A DNA stretch of 44,826 nt from assembly GCA_944385435.1 (NCBI GenBank), contig CALWXG010000016.1:1-44826 (forward strand), given 5' to 3'. Source of the DNA: an uncultured Oscillospiraceae bacterium. Its GTDB lineage: Bacteria > Bacillota > Clostridia > Oscillospirales > Oscillospiraceae. Both the position numbers and the translations under genes were made by a program. Shown here piece after piece: positions 8,185 through 16,837 of the stretch. Each line of letters starts with the position of its first letter. Position 1 is the stretch's first letter. The notes below the pieces were generated by a model, which worked only from the letters and a program-made list of their open reading frames with translations, did no database searches and was not told the origin of the DNA.

Positions 8185-8448
8185 TGAAGTTCGGCAAGGA
8201 TACTCCGGCTTCCACAGGCAGGAGTAAAAATTGCCGTTTCCTCCCTTCGCTTGTAATCCGGATCAGGTTGGCTCCAGAGTCCGGGGTTTAGTCGTGTGCG
8301 GAGAGTCGGAAGGAGCCTGCATGGGGTGGAAAACCTTTGCCGTTTTCACGGGATGAGCAGTGGAACCTTCCTAAGTATCGGATTCAGCTATGTTCTGGAG
8401 CTGCCTTACCGGTCTCGCCGGGCCATTTGGACGGGAAGCGCTCCCGTT
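8185..8448 (-). promoter_or_regulatory. Structured leader with THI-box-like segment upstream of the lipoprotein
   Basis: The minus strand of 8242-8269 reads AACCTGATCCGGATTACA followed by AGCGAAGGGA. This closely resembles the 3' half of a TPP riboswitch (CTGATCYGGRTAAT...AGCGnAGGGA), but the P4 complement is lost and no GGGG...CTGAGA 5' half is found. Further 3', GGCAA/TTGCC and ACTCC/GGAGT arms (8193-8235) can form one long interrupted hairpin. GGCTCC and GGAGCC also pair further upstream. A weak 6-bp hairpin (ACGGGA/TCCCGT, 8431-8447) follows the LytTR stop. It is either a degenerate or variant riboswitch or a chance likeness. Confidence 0.35.
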
Positions 8449-9165
8449 CTAAATTTCCAGAGTCTCTTTGTAGTGTGCTTTGCTGATGTAAATATCCTCT
8501 CCATTGCAGAGGCGTACCGATTTCTTTTGTTTATCCACCAATAAGATCGAGGAACGGCTGACCAGATAACTCTGGTGCACGCGGACAAAACAGCAGTTTG
8601 GCACCATCTGCTCCACAGAGGAGAGCTTTCCGAGAAAAGAATACTCGGATCCGTTTTTCAGATGCAGGAAAATGTGATTTCTTTCGCTGCGGAAGTATAG
8701 GATGCTCTCGAAGGGGATGCGATATTTCAGTCCCTTTGTCTCCCATTCAAAAAGCTTTTGACGGGCGGCGTTTCGATGCAATTGTGATACGGTCTGATAG
8801 CATTCCGAGCGGGTTGGCTGCAGGAGGTAGCGTATCGGTCTGGCAGGGATAAGACGGCTGAAATACTGTACCAATGCCTGCGTACCTTCCGGAAGGGAGA
8901 AATCATAGTAGACCAGTGCGCAGTGCGAATTCTGAACACACACCGCATTTCCGATCATCGTGGCCCGAACCGGATCCGAGGCGTTTACAAACGCGATCTG
9001 AGCGTCTGTACAGGCTGACCGGACTTCATCTTCCGTCACCGCTGCCTTCAGCCATTTTATCGTGATTTCTATGTTCTGCCCGATGGAATACGCCGCAAGA
9101 ACGTCATGAAACAGCCTTTTTCCATCCTCGCTTTGCGCATCTACAACCACACAGAGCTGTTCCAT
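8449..9165 (-). CDS. LytTR DNA-binding protein with degenerate receiver-like domain
   Basis: A 238-aa protein. The C-terminal about 100 residues form a LytTR DNA-binding domain (IPFESILYFRSERNHIFLHL, then FVRVHQSYLVSR and ISKAHYKETL). The N-terminal about 115 residues look like a receiver fold (LCVVVDAQSEDGKRLF at the start), but the acidic pocket and phospho-acceptor aspartate are not recognisable, so phosphorylation control is doubtful. The ATG at 9165 is chosen because GGGAGGTGAG sits directly upstream; the longer TTG start would overlap that site. It follows the 148-aa gene by 27 nt. It may add a second level of control to the cluster. No sensor kinase gene is present in the window. Confidence 0.8.
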   Translation of the reverse strand: MEQLCVVVDAQSEDGKRLFHDVLAAYSIGQNIEITIKWLKAAVTEDEVRSACTDAQIAFVNASDPVRATMIGNAVCVQNSHCALVYYDFSLPEGTQALVQYFSRLIPARPIRYLLQPTRSECYQTVSQLHRNAARQKLFEWETKGLKYRIPFESILYFRSERNHIFLHLKNGSEYSFLGKLSSVEQMVPNCCFVRVHQSYLVSRSSILLVDKQKKSVRLCNGEDIYISKAHYKETLEI

Positions 9166-9192
9166 CTGGTGCTCACCTCCCAAGTGCAGATG

Positions 9193-9639
9193 TCAGATGC
9201 GTCTGCCGCGTTCCAGCGCAGCGATCTGCTCCGGTTCCAGAATTTCCATCAACTGTGCGTGGTATTCAGCAATGGCCGCGTCCAGGCAGCCGGACTTTTC
9301 GTCATACAAGCGCAGCACCTCATCGCATAGTACTGACAGGCGTTTGATGTCTTCCGGCTTGCGGGGCGTCATCTGTCCAGAGAGCTCCGGATTCTGGCTG
9401 AAAGGAAGGCGTTCAAAGGATTGTAATGTGCACTGGGGGTATGTGATTTCAAGATAGTATGCGGGCGGTGAGAGTTTCACTGCGTTCCCTTCCGGCTTGA
9501 TCCGGAAGCCGATAAACGCCGCCAGAAGCACCTCGCCGTCAAGGCGGAACAGGGGATAGGTTCTTCTCAATTCCAGGGGCAGGAGCCTTCCCAGTATTTC
9601 GTCCCGCAGAATGCGGAGATTGAAGTCTCGCAATGTCAT
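9193..9639 (-). CDS. Unrecognised 148-aa protein
   Basis: I do not recognise a family. The protein is soluble and mixed alpha/beta. It begins MTLRDFNLRILRDEI, has a beta-rich middle (AAFIGFRIKPEG, YYLEITYP) and a charged helical end (ILEPEQIAALERGRR). There is no signal peptide, transmembrane helix or cysteine cluster. A GAGG-containing site precedes the ATG. It lies 16 nt after the cysteine-peptidase gene and 27 nt before the LytTR gene, so it is almost certainly co-expressed with the right arm and may be an accessory or substrate of the peptidase or ATPase. Confidence 0.75.
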   Translation of the reverse strand: MTLRDFNLRILRDEILGRLLPLELRRTYPLFRLDGEVLLAAFIGFRIKPEGNAVKLSPPAYYLEITYPQCTLQSFERLPFSQNPELSGQMTPRKPEDIKRLSVLCDEVLRLYDEKSGCLDAAIAEYHAQLMEILEPEQIAALERGRRI

Positions 9640-9655
9640 GTTGGCTCATCCTCCC

Positions 9656-10453
9656 TCATGCGTCGTTCGGGTATGCGGACACCATGAAACCGCCGCTGGG
9701 CGCCCAGGCTTCCATGAACTCAAGATAGGGGATTGACTGCCCGCAGCCGCCCTCGATGCCGGAATCGTTGACGATGACCCTGACATCCAGAGGATCAGAG
9801 TCATCAATTCCGATGATTTCGATGGCATGATCCATCCCATATACCGGATAGTTGCCGAAACCGTCCGTCCAGAGAACCATGCTGTCGACGGCGACGATTA
9901 CACGCCCGCCCTGGTCAAGGGCTGCCTTGATATCCTGGATGGTGCCCTCGTAGTTGGTTTGCGTATCAATGCCGTACAGTTCCAAGAGATTGCCAACGTC
10001 GTTGAGAGTTGTCCCGGACTTCGGTTCATACCACCCTTTGGACTCTGCGAGGTCGCACAGCTCCGTCTCAGTCAGCTCAAGATCCAGAAACTCGTTGATA
10101 ATAAACTGCTGGGTACAGACCGCACAGGAATAATTTCCCTCCTGTACGTGCCATTCTTCCGTTGCTTCGGAGATGTTATAGGATTCCATTCCTTCCGTGA
10201 CCTGACCTTCGGTATCAGAAGGAGCAAGACGTTCTGTGTCATAACCGCTTTCCTCCCCATCGAACAGGTCGACCACAGGCTGGACGATTCTGTTGAGGAG
10301 TGTTTCCAGCCAGGACGCATCGCTTTCGCTCAGATCCGCACAATTGCCAACTCCCTTCATGGTTTGCCTTGCGGTTGCCTCCATGAGTTCGCCCGGGTTT
10401 TCAAGTGGCGGCAGAGATTCGTTTATCCCGCCGGTTTCCAGGAATTCATTCAT
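9656..10453 (-). CDS. Papain/C39-like cysteine peptidase, no export signal
   Basis: A 265-aa protein. An acidic N-terminal part (1-100) without a signal peptide precedes a papain-fold domain. Gln104 and Cys110 (QEGNYSCAVC, the oxyanion Gln six residues before the nucleophile) are followed by GRVIVAVDS (183-191), His209 in YGMDHAIEIIGID, and Asn229/Asp230 in VIVNDSG. This order matches peptidase family C39-like proteins. The ATG at 10453 follows GGAGGTG. It lies between the small membrane-anchored gene (22 nt upstream) and the 148-aa gene. C39 domains usually clip leader peptides on ABC exporters, but there is no exporter or precursor in this cluster, so it may process another cluster protein. 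The catalytic triad is assigned by motif position only. Confidence 0.8.
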   Translation of the reverse strand: MNEFLETGGINESLPPLENPGELMEATARQTMKGVGNCADLSESDASWLETLLNRIVQPVVDLFDGEESGYDTERLAPSDTEGQVTEGMESYNISEATEEWHVQEGNYSCAVCTQQFIINEFLDLELTETELCDLAESKGWYEPKSGTTLNDVGNLLELYGIDTQTNYEGTIQDIKAALDQGGRVIVAVDSMVLWTDGFGNYPVYGMDHAIEIIGIDDSDPLDVRVIVNDSGIEGGCGQSIPYLEFMEAWAPSGGFMVSAYPNDA

Positions 10454-10474
10454 GTATCGCACCTCCAAATAGTT

Positions 10475-11050
10475 CTACAGGTCAACAAAACCGGGCATGA
10501 CCATGCCGTATTCCACCACATTTCTGCCGATAAGCCAGGCTGGCTTGATGATGGTGTATTCCATACCGATCTGAGGTTGATTCCCGCCGGCCACAATATA
10601 AGCTTGCTGCATGACAGCATCTGCTTTACAGCAGAGGCCCTGATGACGATCACGGGAAATGCCTGCTTGTGCAAAACAGCGCAGCAGCAGCTGGTACTTT
10701 TCCCGGCACAAAGTTTCGTTCTGGATATCCTCTTTTGAAAACAGACTGGAAAATGAGCTTTGAAAGGAGATATCCCCCAGCTGTCCGACCCGGTCACACC
10801 ACTCGATGTACGCATCGACAATGAGGGAATTCTGAATTTTTGCGGCCTGATACAGCCCTTCAAAAAGCCCATCAAACTCTGCGGCGTGACGACGTATGCC
10901 GGCGGCGACTGCAGCCAGTGCACGCTCATTTAAGGCTGCACGGTTGTCCTGTCTTGCACGCCGGGACCGCAGCAGACAGAAAGAGCCGTAGCCGACAGCG
11001 AGAACCGCCAGGATCAGACCGGAAAGATACATGAGTTTAGGGTTGCTCAT
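10475..11050 (-). CDS. Small membrane-anchored protein of unknown function
   Basis: A 191-aa protein. One N-terminal transmembrane helix (about residues 8-27, YLSGLILAVLAVGYGSFCLL) is followed by a basic patch RSRRARQ, so the remaining about 160 residues should be cytoplasmic. These are helical with several cysteines and end in a short beta segment (EYGMVMPGFVDL). AAAGGGGGAA precedes the ATG. It lies 14 nt after the HerA-like ATPase gene and 22 nt before the peptidase gene. No family is recognised. A membrane tether for the ATPase or peptidase is possible but inferred from order alone. Confidence 0.75.
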   Translation of the reverse strand: MSNPKLMYLSGLILAVLAVGYGSFCLLRSRRARQDNRAALNERALAAVAAGIRRHAAEFDGLFEGLYQAAKIQNSLIVDAYIEWCDRVGQLGDISFQSSFSSLFSKEDIQNETLCREKYQLLLRCFAQAGISRDRHQGLCCKADAVMQQAYIVAGGNQPQIGMEYTIIKPAWLIGRNVVEYGMVMPGFVDL

Positions 11051-11064
11051 TCGGGTTTCCCCCT

Positions 11065-13692
11065 TTAAAATTCAGGCTTCTTCATGTGGATCCACGCCGC
11101 GGCGTCGTCCCGGTCGCCGCACACGATGGCGTTTCCCGGAGTCAGGCAGGCGATCAGAGCCTTCTGTTCCGGCCGGAGCGCCACGCTTGCGGCCATGACG
11201 TCCGAGTCGTCCGGCGAGACCAGCCGGTGAATGATCTTGTAGTTCGTATTTTTGATGGCGTCCGGGATCAGCCGGGTGGGATACTGGTCCACGATCATCA
11301 TTCCCTCTCCGTAACTGCGTATTTCAGAGAGAATATTGGTGAACAGGTCGGCCACTACCTTCTGCGGATTGTTGGCGGATGCCCCTGCATCCGGTTTGGT
11401 GAGAATGTTATGTGCTTCTTCCACCAGAGTCAGATGCAGAAGCCGGTTTTCCTGCGCCTTCGCTCTGTATTCGGCATCGTAGGTGTATTTGGATTTCTTA
11501 TACTCATATAGAGACAGCATCAGTACGGACATGATGAGAGCCTTGTCCCGGGCGGCTGAGATGCCGCTGATGTTGATGACAGTGGGATGCTCAAAAATTT
11601 CGCGGTAGTCTGTGGAGCGCATGACATTGAGCAGCCGGCCACGGGTCCCGCGGGTCAGATACTGAAACCGTGTCTCCAGACAGGTTGCCAGATTGGCTTT
11701 TACTTTCTCCTCGTAGTTTTTCCTCTTCATGACCTGCCTGCTCATCACAGTCAGCGTAGAGAGCAGGGGATAGTGCTCTTGTTGAGGCATCAGAACACCG
11801 GTGCTGAACAGGTTGGGATAAGCCAGGTCGTAGAGGGAGTAGATTGTCTCGTCAATCAGGACGGGAAGGATGTCCTCCGTGGGCAGGCTGGCATTGATGA
11901 GGGCAATCAGATTTTCGCAGCGGGATGTCATATCCACCATGGCGCCGGGAACGGCCGCCGGCTCAAAGGGGCACAGGCGCAAGGTCTGCAGCGGCGTCCC
12001 CTCGAATGTGTCGAAGCCGGGCATATAAATGCGAAACTGTTTCTCTTCCGGCAGATGCTCGTTCATCTTGATCGCCCATCGGACATAGTCATCCTTTGCC
12101 GGTTCGATGATCAGGGAGGGGACATCTTTCTCCAGAAGTTCGGACAGAATGCGCTTGCAGGTGCAGGATTTTCCGGAACCGGTAGATCCGACTACCAGAG
12201 AATGGCGGACCAGGTCATTGTGGTCCACGCGATAGGTTGCATTTTGCTCCACACCCATATTGACTACATTTCCAAGGCAAATGGAGTCCGCGTCCAGCAC
12301 CGGCGGATTATTGGCAAACCGGACGGCGGTCTTCACAAAGCGAAGACCCGGGGCATCACACTGGGGGAGGGAAGTGGCAAGGGCGAATTCCTTTGTGTTC
12401 ATCGGAGTGCTGAGATATTGGTAGTATTTCCCGAAGATGTGCCATTCGGTTTCCTCCTTCATGGAGGGTACCGTGTTGTCAAACAGGGGGATGATGTTGA
12501 AATAGTCCCGCACGATCTCCAGGGCACCGGATTGTTCCCGCAGGACGTGAAGGCGGATGGGCTCCACATAGCTCTCCTTGCCGGCGTAGATGGAGCGGAG
12601 CATGCCGTTGACCGTGGTGATGTCCTTCCTGTCGTTGGCGAGAACGTATATGCCCACATTCCAGTACCCCAGGTTTCGCCCCTGCTTCATCCGTTCAATG
12701 TGAATCTCCGTGAGCTGTTCCGCATACTGGGCAAATTTGTCCAGATAGGAGGTGCTCACGGACAGGTTGACCTGGTTGCTGATGGTCTTGTTCAGGTTGC
12801 CGAGCACAGTTCCGCCCGCGATGCCGATCGCACTGCCGATGAGGTTGCCGATCGGACCGAAGAATCCGCCCACGCCTCCCAACAGTCCTGCGACCTGGGA
12901 CATGGCATAGGGATTCAGACCTTTCTGGCTGGACTCGGACATGCCTTTGCTGTCGTTGATGGTGCGCTCTACAAAAGAGTGGATCTCGCTGCCCAGCGTG
13001 CGCATCCGGTTCATGATGTTCGTGGTTTCTGCATCGTTGATGGGGTCCGCGATGACCAGCAGGCTGTAGTCCCGCTCATCCCCCTGCAGACCGCGGATAC
13101 CGAAAGCCAGGGGATCCAGAGTCTGCAGAACTCCCAGGGATTTGTCACCGAAGAAGGAGGGAAGTCCGGTGACTGCGCCGACAGATTTGTACTTTATCAT
13201 GTTAATGGTAATGTCTTTCAGAATCTCATGGTCGCTCAGATGATGCAGTTCAATGCCAGGCATGCTTCCGGAAGTGGCTTCCAGGATCTGTTCGATCGCA
13301 TCACGGGAGGTAAAGTGAGACAATTCCGAACGGACGCCAATATACAGGCTGGTCTGTCCGGCCTCGCGCTGCAACAGGAAATAGACCCGATACCCCCACT
13401 CGTGGAGGGAGGACAGCACACCCTGCCAGCGGTTGAACAGGTCATAGTTCTGGGCGTTATCCGGTCGGACTGGAAGACGGACGATTTTCAGCCAGGTGAT
13501 AGCAGGAGTCTGCTCATCATTGATGAAGAAGGATGTGCGGCTGCCCACGCTTTCCAGGGCCCCCCGCTCCATCACCTTGTCCAGCAGTTCCCGGAATTCG
13601 TTGTTCGGTACAACAATGGGATTTTGAATATGCAGTCTGTCCAGGCTGATGCCTCGGGCCAGATCAGTCAGTTTCAGATTCCGCTCACTCAT
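11065..13692 (-). CDS. HerA/FtsK-type ATPase with glycine-rich hydrophobic segment
   Basis: An 875-aa protein. Walker A VGSTGSGKS is at about residue 500, Walker B LTLVEEAHNIL at about 755, and GMMIVDQYP at about 800 is a sensor-like strand. This is the HerA/VirB4-type (DUF87) arrangement, a hexameric pumping ATPase family. The N-terminal half is not nuclease-like. It has a glycine-rich hydrophobic segment at about 264-297 (LLGGVGGFFGPIGNLIG) that could enter a membrane. The ATG at 13692 follows GGGAGGG; an upstream TTG would overlap that site. It is the central and largest gene of the right arm. HerA relatives move DNA or protein, but no NurA nuclease or conjugation genes are present, so protein or membrane translocation is as likely as DNA work. 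Confidence 0.85.
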   Translation of the reverse strand: MSERNLKLTDLARGISLDRLHIQNPIVVPNNEFRELLDKVMERGALESVGSRTSFFINDEQTPAITWLKIVRLPVRPDNAQNYDLFNRWQGVLSSLHEWGYRVYFLLQREAGQTSLYIGVRSELSHFTSRDAIEQILEATSGSMPGIELHHLSDHEILKDITINMIKYKSVGAVTGLPSFFGDKSLGVLQTLDPLAFGIRGLQGDERDYSLLVIADPINDAETTNIMNRMRTLGSEIHSFVERTINDSKGMSESSQKGLNPYAMSQVAGLLGGVGGFFGPIGNLIGSAIGIAGGTVLGNLNKTISNQVNLSVSTSYLDKFAQYAEQLTEIHIERMKQGRNLGYWNVGIYVLANDRKDITTVNGMLRSIYAGKESYVEPIRLHVLREQSGALEIVRDYFNIIPLFDNTVPSMKEETEWHIFGKYYQYLSTPMNTKEFALATSLPQCDAPGLRFVKTAVRFANNPPVLDADSICLGNVVNMGVEQNATYRVDHNDLVRHSLVVGSTGSGKSCTCKRILSELLEKDVPSLIIEPAKDDYVRWAIKMNEHLPEEKQFRIYMPGFDTFEGTPLQTLRLCPFEPAAVPGAMVDMTSRCENLIALINASLPTEDILPVLIDETIYSLYDLAYPNLFSTGVLMPQQEHYPLLSTLTVMSRQVMKRKNYEEKVKANLATCLETRFQYLTRGTRGRLLNVMRSTDYREIFEHPTVINISGISAARDKALIMSVLMLSLYEYKKSKYTYDAEYRAKAQENRLLHLTLVEEAHNILTKPDAGASANNPQKVVADLFTNILSEIRSYGEGMMIVDQYPTRLIPDAIKNTNYKIIHRLVSPDDSDVMAASVALRPEQKALIACLTPGNAIVCGDRDDAAAWIHMKKPEF

Positions 13693-13727
13693 TGCTCGAA
13701 TCCCTCCCAAAGGTGAATTTCAACCAA

Positions 13728-14438
13728 TTACTGCTCCATCTTTTTCCGTTCTTCCTTGGCCAACTCCTGGGCCATATACCTCTTTGCCGCATTGATTTCA
13801 GCCTGGCTGCCGTGTTTATATGCTGTTTCCAGCCGCCATTCCGCGTGAGATACACTGCCAAGGGTGGGCTGGTCAGGGGTGGTTTCTGCCGATGCGGCCA
13901 CAGGTGCTTCGGAAGAGCGGGATGCAATGGCCTCTTGATACAGCTTCATGCGGGTATCCAGGATGTTTTGGGCGTTCTCCACATTGCTCATGGCCGACAT
14001 CACGCCGGTGCCCCGCTCAATGGCCTGTTCCAATCGTTCCTGGGCAGACTCGAGATTTTTCATATCTTGCTCCAACTGCAGACTGAGCTTCTCCGGGCTG
14101 GGGCCAACGTAGCTGCCGCCCTCTGAGACGGTTTCCTTTGGAAGAGAACCGACATCCAGGCCAAAGGAGTCGTTTTGAAAGGAGAAATCCTCCAAGCCGG
14201 CGGGGTCTTCCGCAGCGTCTGACTTCGGTTCCACGTAGAAAACAGCATCCGGCAGATCGAAGGGATTGCTTCGGTCCGCCTGGGCGGCCTCCTGTGCTTC
14301 CGCCTGATCGGTGGTAAAGCGGATCTTCGGCATCAGATCCTCTGAGACCATATCGGTCCAGATGGGATTTTGAAACGAGCCCAGATTACCGGTCTCCGGA
14401 GTGGCCTCCGGCGTCATATCATAATTTTCATATCCCAT
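13728..14438 (-). CDS. Acidic coiled-coil protein of unknown function
   Basis: A 236-aa protein. The first about 115 residues are acidic, rich in Pro, Asp and Glu, and probably disordered. Residues about 118-180 are strongly helical and coiled-coil (LEQDMKNLESAQERLEQAIE), and the C-terminus is a basic helix (AKRYMAQELAKEERKKMEQ). There is no signal peptide or membrane segment. AAGGAGGC precedes the ATG. It lies 100 nt after the Hsp70-like gene and 35 nt before the ATPase gene. It could be an adaptor bridging the two, a role often taken by such proteins, but no family is recognised. Confidence 0.75.
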   Translation of the reverse strand: MGYENYDMTPEATPETGNLGSFQNPIWTDMVSEDLMPKIRFTTDQAEAQEAAQADRSNPFDLPDAVFYVEPKSDAAEDPAGLEDFSFQNDSFGLDVGSLPKETVSEGGSYVGPSPEKLSLQLEQDMKNLESAQERLEQAIERGTGVMSAMSNVENAQNILDTRMKLYQEAIASRSSEAPVAASAETTPDQPTLGSVSHAEWRLETAYKHGSQAEINAAKRYMAQELAKEERKKMEQ

Positions 14439-14537
14439 GATACAGGCCTCCTTGTTCTTGTTTGATAAGAGATTAGCATGTCCGCAGATGTGAAGCCGGT
14501 GATTTGGATTTTTGGATGTGGAACCGGGACAATTCGC

Positions 14538-16787
14538 TTATACGGGCCAGTCTGGCTCTGAAGCCACAGACGTTTCCCGCAGGATCTGCTGAAGGCTGCA
14601 AAGGCTTTCTCCCAATTGGAAGGTCTCCCACACGTGCTTGCCAATCGTTCCGCTGCTGTCCTCCAGTACGGTATTCAGAAACTCTGACCATAATATGGTT
14701 GGGCCGCTGTAATCCGACCAAAAGTTCCACAGACGTATCTCAAGTCCATTTGACGTGATGGCGGCAATCGAATCACCTTCGCCCCCGATGCCTCGGATGA
14801 AATAGACGTCCGGGTTCCCGCGCAGACTCCATTTTTTTGTGTTTTCAGTCCAATTGTGATAGTGGGAAAGCTCATTGCTGCGGTTGATGATGGGGTCTTC
14901 CTGGATAAACTGTTCCACCAGCGGCAAAAGACTGTCGTCCCAGCGATACCGCCCGTGACTTGCGCTGCCGGCCAGGGCCGGGGCATGGGTCTCTCCGCGC
15001 AGCGTGTAATAGAGCTTGTCCATGCCCCTCATGATGTGTTCACTGCTGAACCAGGCGGAGGCGAGCCCATTGTGGTAATAGGAATAGATGGATGACGTGC
15101 CGAAGAGACTGGCCCCTTCTCTGTGGCTGTTCTGAAAAAGCGGCCAGGTCATATATTCTTTTGTGAACTTCTGAAAGGAACCCGCACGCCTCATATAGAT
15201 GCCCGTTGCAGTCAGTACGGCACCGGTCTGACCGGCACCGTTGTCATAATCATCCGCATAAAGGATCTCATCGTCCGCTGCGATGCCGAAGCTCTTCCGC
15301 AGGCATTCCGTCAGAGATCGGTTTTCCGCCTGATTGGTTTTCTTCAGATCCGGCGCAGTTGCAATGATGTGCCGCACAATTGCCTGTGTCCGGTCTGCAG
15401 CGTTTGTTTTCCGGTGAGTCTGATGTATCTGGGTCGTGTAAGGGGTGCCCTTCGGGGGTTCATCGGTTGCGGAGTCCTCTGTTTTCGCGGCCTCTATGGT
15501 GAATTCCTCAGCGCCCGTTTTCTGCAGAGAAGGTTTTTCCAGGGGTGTGTTTTGGGGGGCTGGTTTTTCCAGCTTGTAGGGCAGTTTGCTGTAGACAAGC
15601 CCCAGGGAAACCGTGGTCTGGGGATTGGGCAGGCTTATCACCCGGTTGGGGTTCTCCCGCACTCTGGTCAGAGCCGGGTGTTCCAGCCAGCCGGCCATGG
15701 CGCCGGTGAGAATCTCCTTTGCGAAGTACCAGGCACTGTGTCCGCCGGTAAGAATGACCAGATCCAGTCCGACCTCAGAAAACTGCGCATCCTGATGGCG
15801 GCTTTCCTCCAGGCATCCCTCCAGAAGCCGGACATAATCCCGCAGTCCGCTGCCGGCAAAATCCTCAAACTCGGCCCGGCCAAAGGCGGGAAAGTGGGTG
15901 CTGAGCATGGAGCGGATCCCGTCGAGATACCCGCATGTGGTGACTGGATTGTTGGCGGAAAGCTGCTTTGACACAGTGAGTTCCTTCCACTTCTTGGCGC
16001 TTCCTGGGGCGTTCGCCATATCGTGGGCCAGTTGATGGAGGGCTGGCGCCAGCGCCTGGGAGAGGTAGCCTTCGACATACTGACTCAGCATGGCGTCGAT
16101 TTCCCGTCCGCCGAAGGTCGGCTCATCCGAATTTTGCGGCCAACTGGTGACCAGTTCAATGGCGAGCCCGCCATCTGAGATGCGGTATTTGCATACCACC
16201 AGGTCTGTGGTCCCAGCGCCCATGTCAATGAGCAGCAGATATCCCGGCTTGTCCGCATAGATGAGGCCTTTGCCGTTGCTGTTCTGGCACAGGACTGCGG
16301 CCACAGCGGCTTCCGCCTCATCCATACCGCGGACATTCTGAAACCCTGCCTCCTGTGCGGCTTCCAGCATGAACCGGCTGGTGTCAGCCTGCCACTTGAC
16401 CGGGTAGGAGACCACCGTCTCCACTTCATCGTCTTCAGAGCCCAGGTTTGCTGCCTGCTGGAGATAGGTGGCATAGAGAAAACGGAAAAACTCTTTCGTG
16501 ATGCGCATGGCCTCTGCGCGCTCCGTTTCGTTGTCACTCTCCAGGCGCATCTTGATCTCGGAGTAAATTCTGGAGCCCGCCAGCGGCTCCGCGGCCTTTT
16601 CACCGAAATCAAAACTGCCGTCCGCATTCTCCCGGACAATGGTAGCCACATAACCGCTGGATTCACCGTAATTGAACATGACGGGAATGTAGCTGAACCG
16701 ATCGCCGTCTGGCTGATTGCCGTTGTAGCGCTTCACATTCATATAGGTGGTACTGGTGCCGAAATCAATCCCGATGACTCTATACAA
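14538..16787 (-). CDS. Hsp70/actin-fold ATPase with an unrecognised C-terminal half
   Basis: A 749-aa protein. The N-terminal about 400 residues are an Hsp70-like nucleotide-binding domain: phosphate-1 GIDFGTSTT (6-14), phosphate-2 LLIDMGAGTTD (185-195) and the adenosine motif VILTGGHSA (343-351). A Pro/Thr/Glu-rich linker (about 405-465) replaces the usual peptide-binding domain. It leads to a C-terminal region of about 280 residues with aromatic-rich motifs (YADDYDNGAGQTG, SSIYSYYHNG) that I do not recognise. The start is TTG at 16787, with GAGGGGG 7 nt upstream. It is the first gene of the right arm, just downstream of the second copy of the shared motif. It is an Hsp70-fold switch rather than a normal DnaK. 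Its pairing with dynamins recalls SrfB/SrfC of enterobacteria (recalled, unverified). Confidence 0.85.
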   Translation of the reverse strand: MYRVIGIDFGTSTTYMNVKRYNGNQPDGDRFSYIPVMFNYGESSGYVATIVRENADGSFDFGEKAAEPLAGSRIYSEIKMRLESDNETERAEAMRITKEFFRFLYATYLQQAANLGSEDDEVETVVSYPVKWQADTSRFMLEAAQEAGFQNVRGMDEAEAAVAAVLCQNSNGKGLIYADKPGYLLLIDMGAGTTDLVVCKYRISDGGLAIELVTSWPQNSDEPTFGGREIDAMLSQYVEGYLSQALAPALHQLAHDMANAPGSAKKWKELTVSKQLSANNPVTTCGYLDGIRSMLSTHFPAFGRAEFEDFAGSGLRDYVRLLEGCLEESRHQDAQFSEVGLDLVILTGGHSAWYFAKEILTGAMAGWLEHPALTRVRENPNRVISLPNPQTTVSLGLVYSKLPYKLEKPAPQNTPLEKPSLQKTGAEEFTIEAAKTEDSATDEPPKGTPYTTQIHQTHRKTNAADRTQAIVRHIIATAPDLKKTNQAENRSLTECLRKSFGIAADDEILYADDYDNGAGQTGAVLTATGIYMRRAGSFQKFTKEYMTWPLFQNSHREGASLFGTSSIYSYYHNGLASAWFSSEHIMRGMDKLYYTLRGETHAPALAGSASHGRYRWDDSLLPLVEQFIQEDPIINRSNELSHYHNWTENTKKWSLRGNPDVYFIRGIGGEGDSIAAITSNGLEIRLWNFWSDYSGPTILWSEFLNTVLEDSSGTIGKHVWETFQLGESLCSLQQILRETSVASEPDWPV

Positions 16788-16837
16788 GAGACTTCCCCCT
16801 CTGCGTCACACTGACATAGGCCTGGTGTCTTTCTTTG

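Noticed and set aside
11065-13692. Reading the ATPase as a conjugation VirB4/TraC protein
   Set aside because: No relaxase, coupling protein or other transfer gene is present, and the context is dynamins and an Hsp70-like ATPase.
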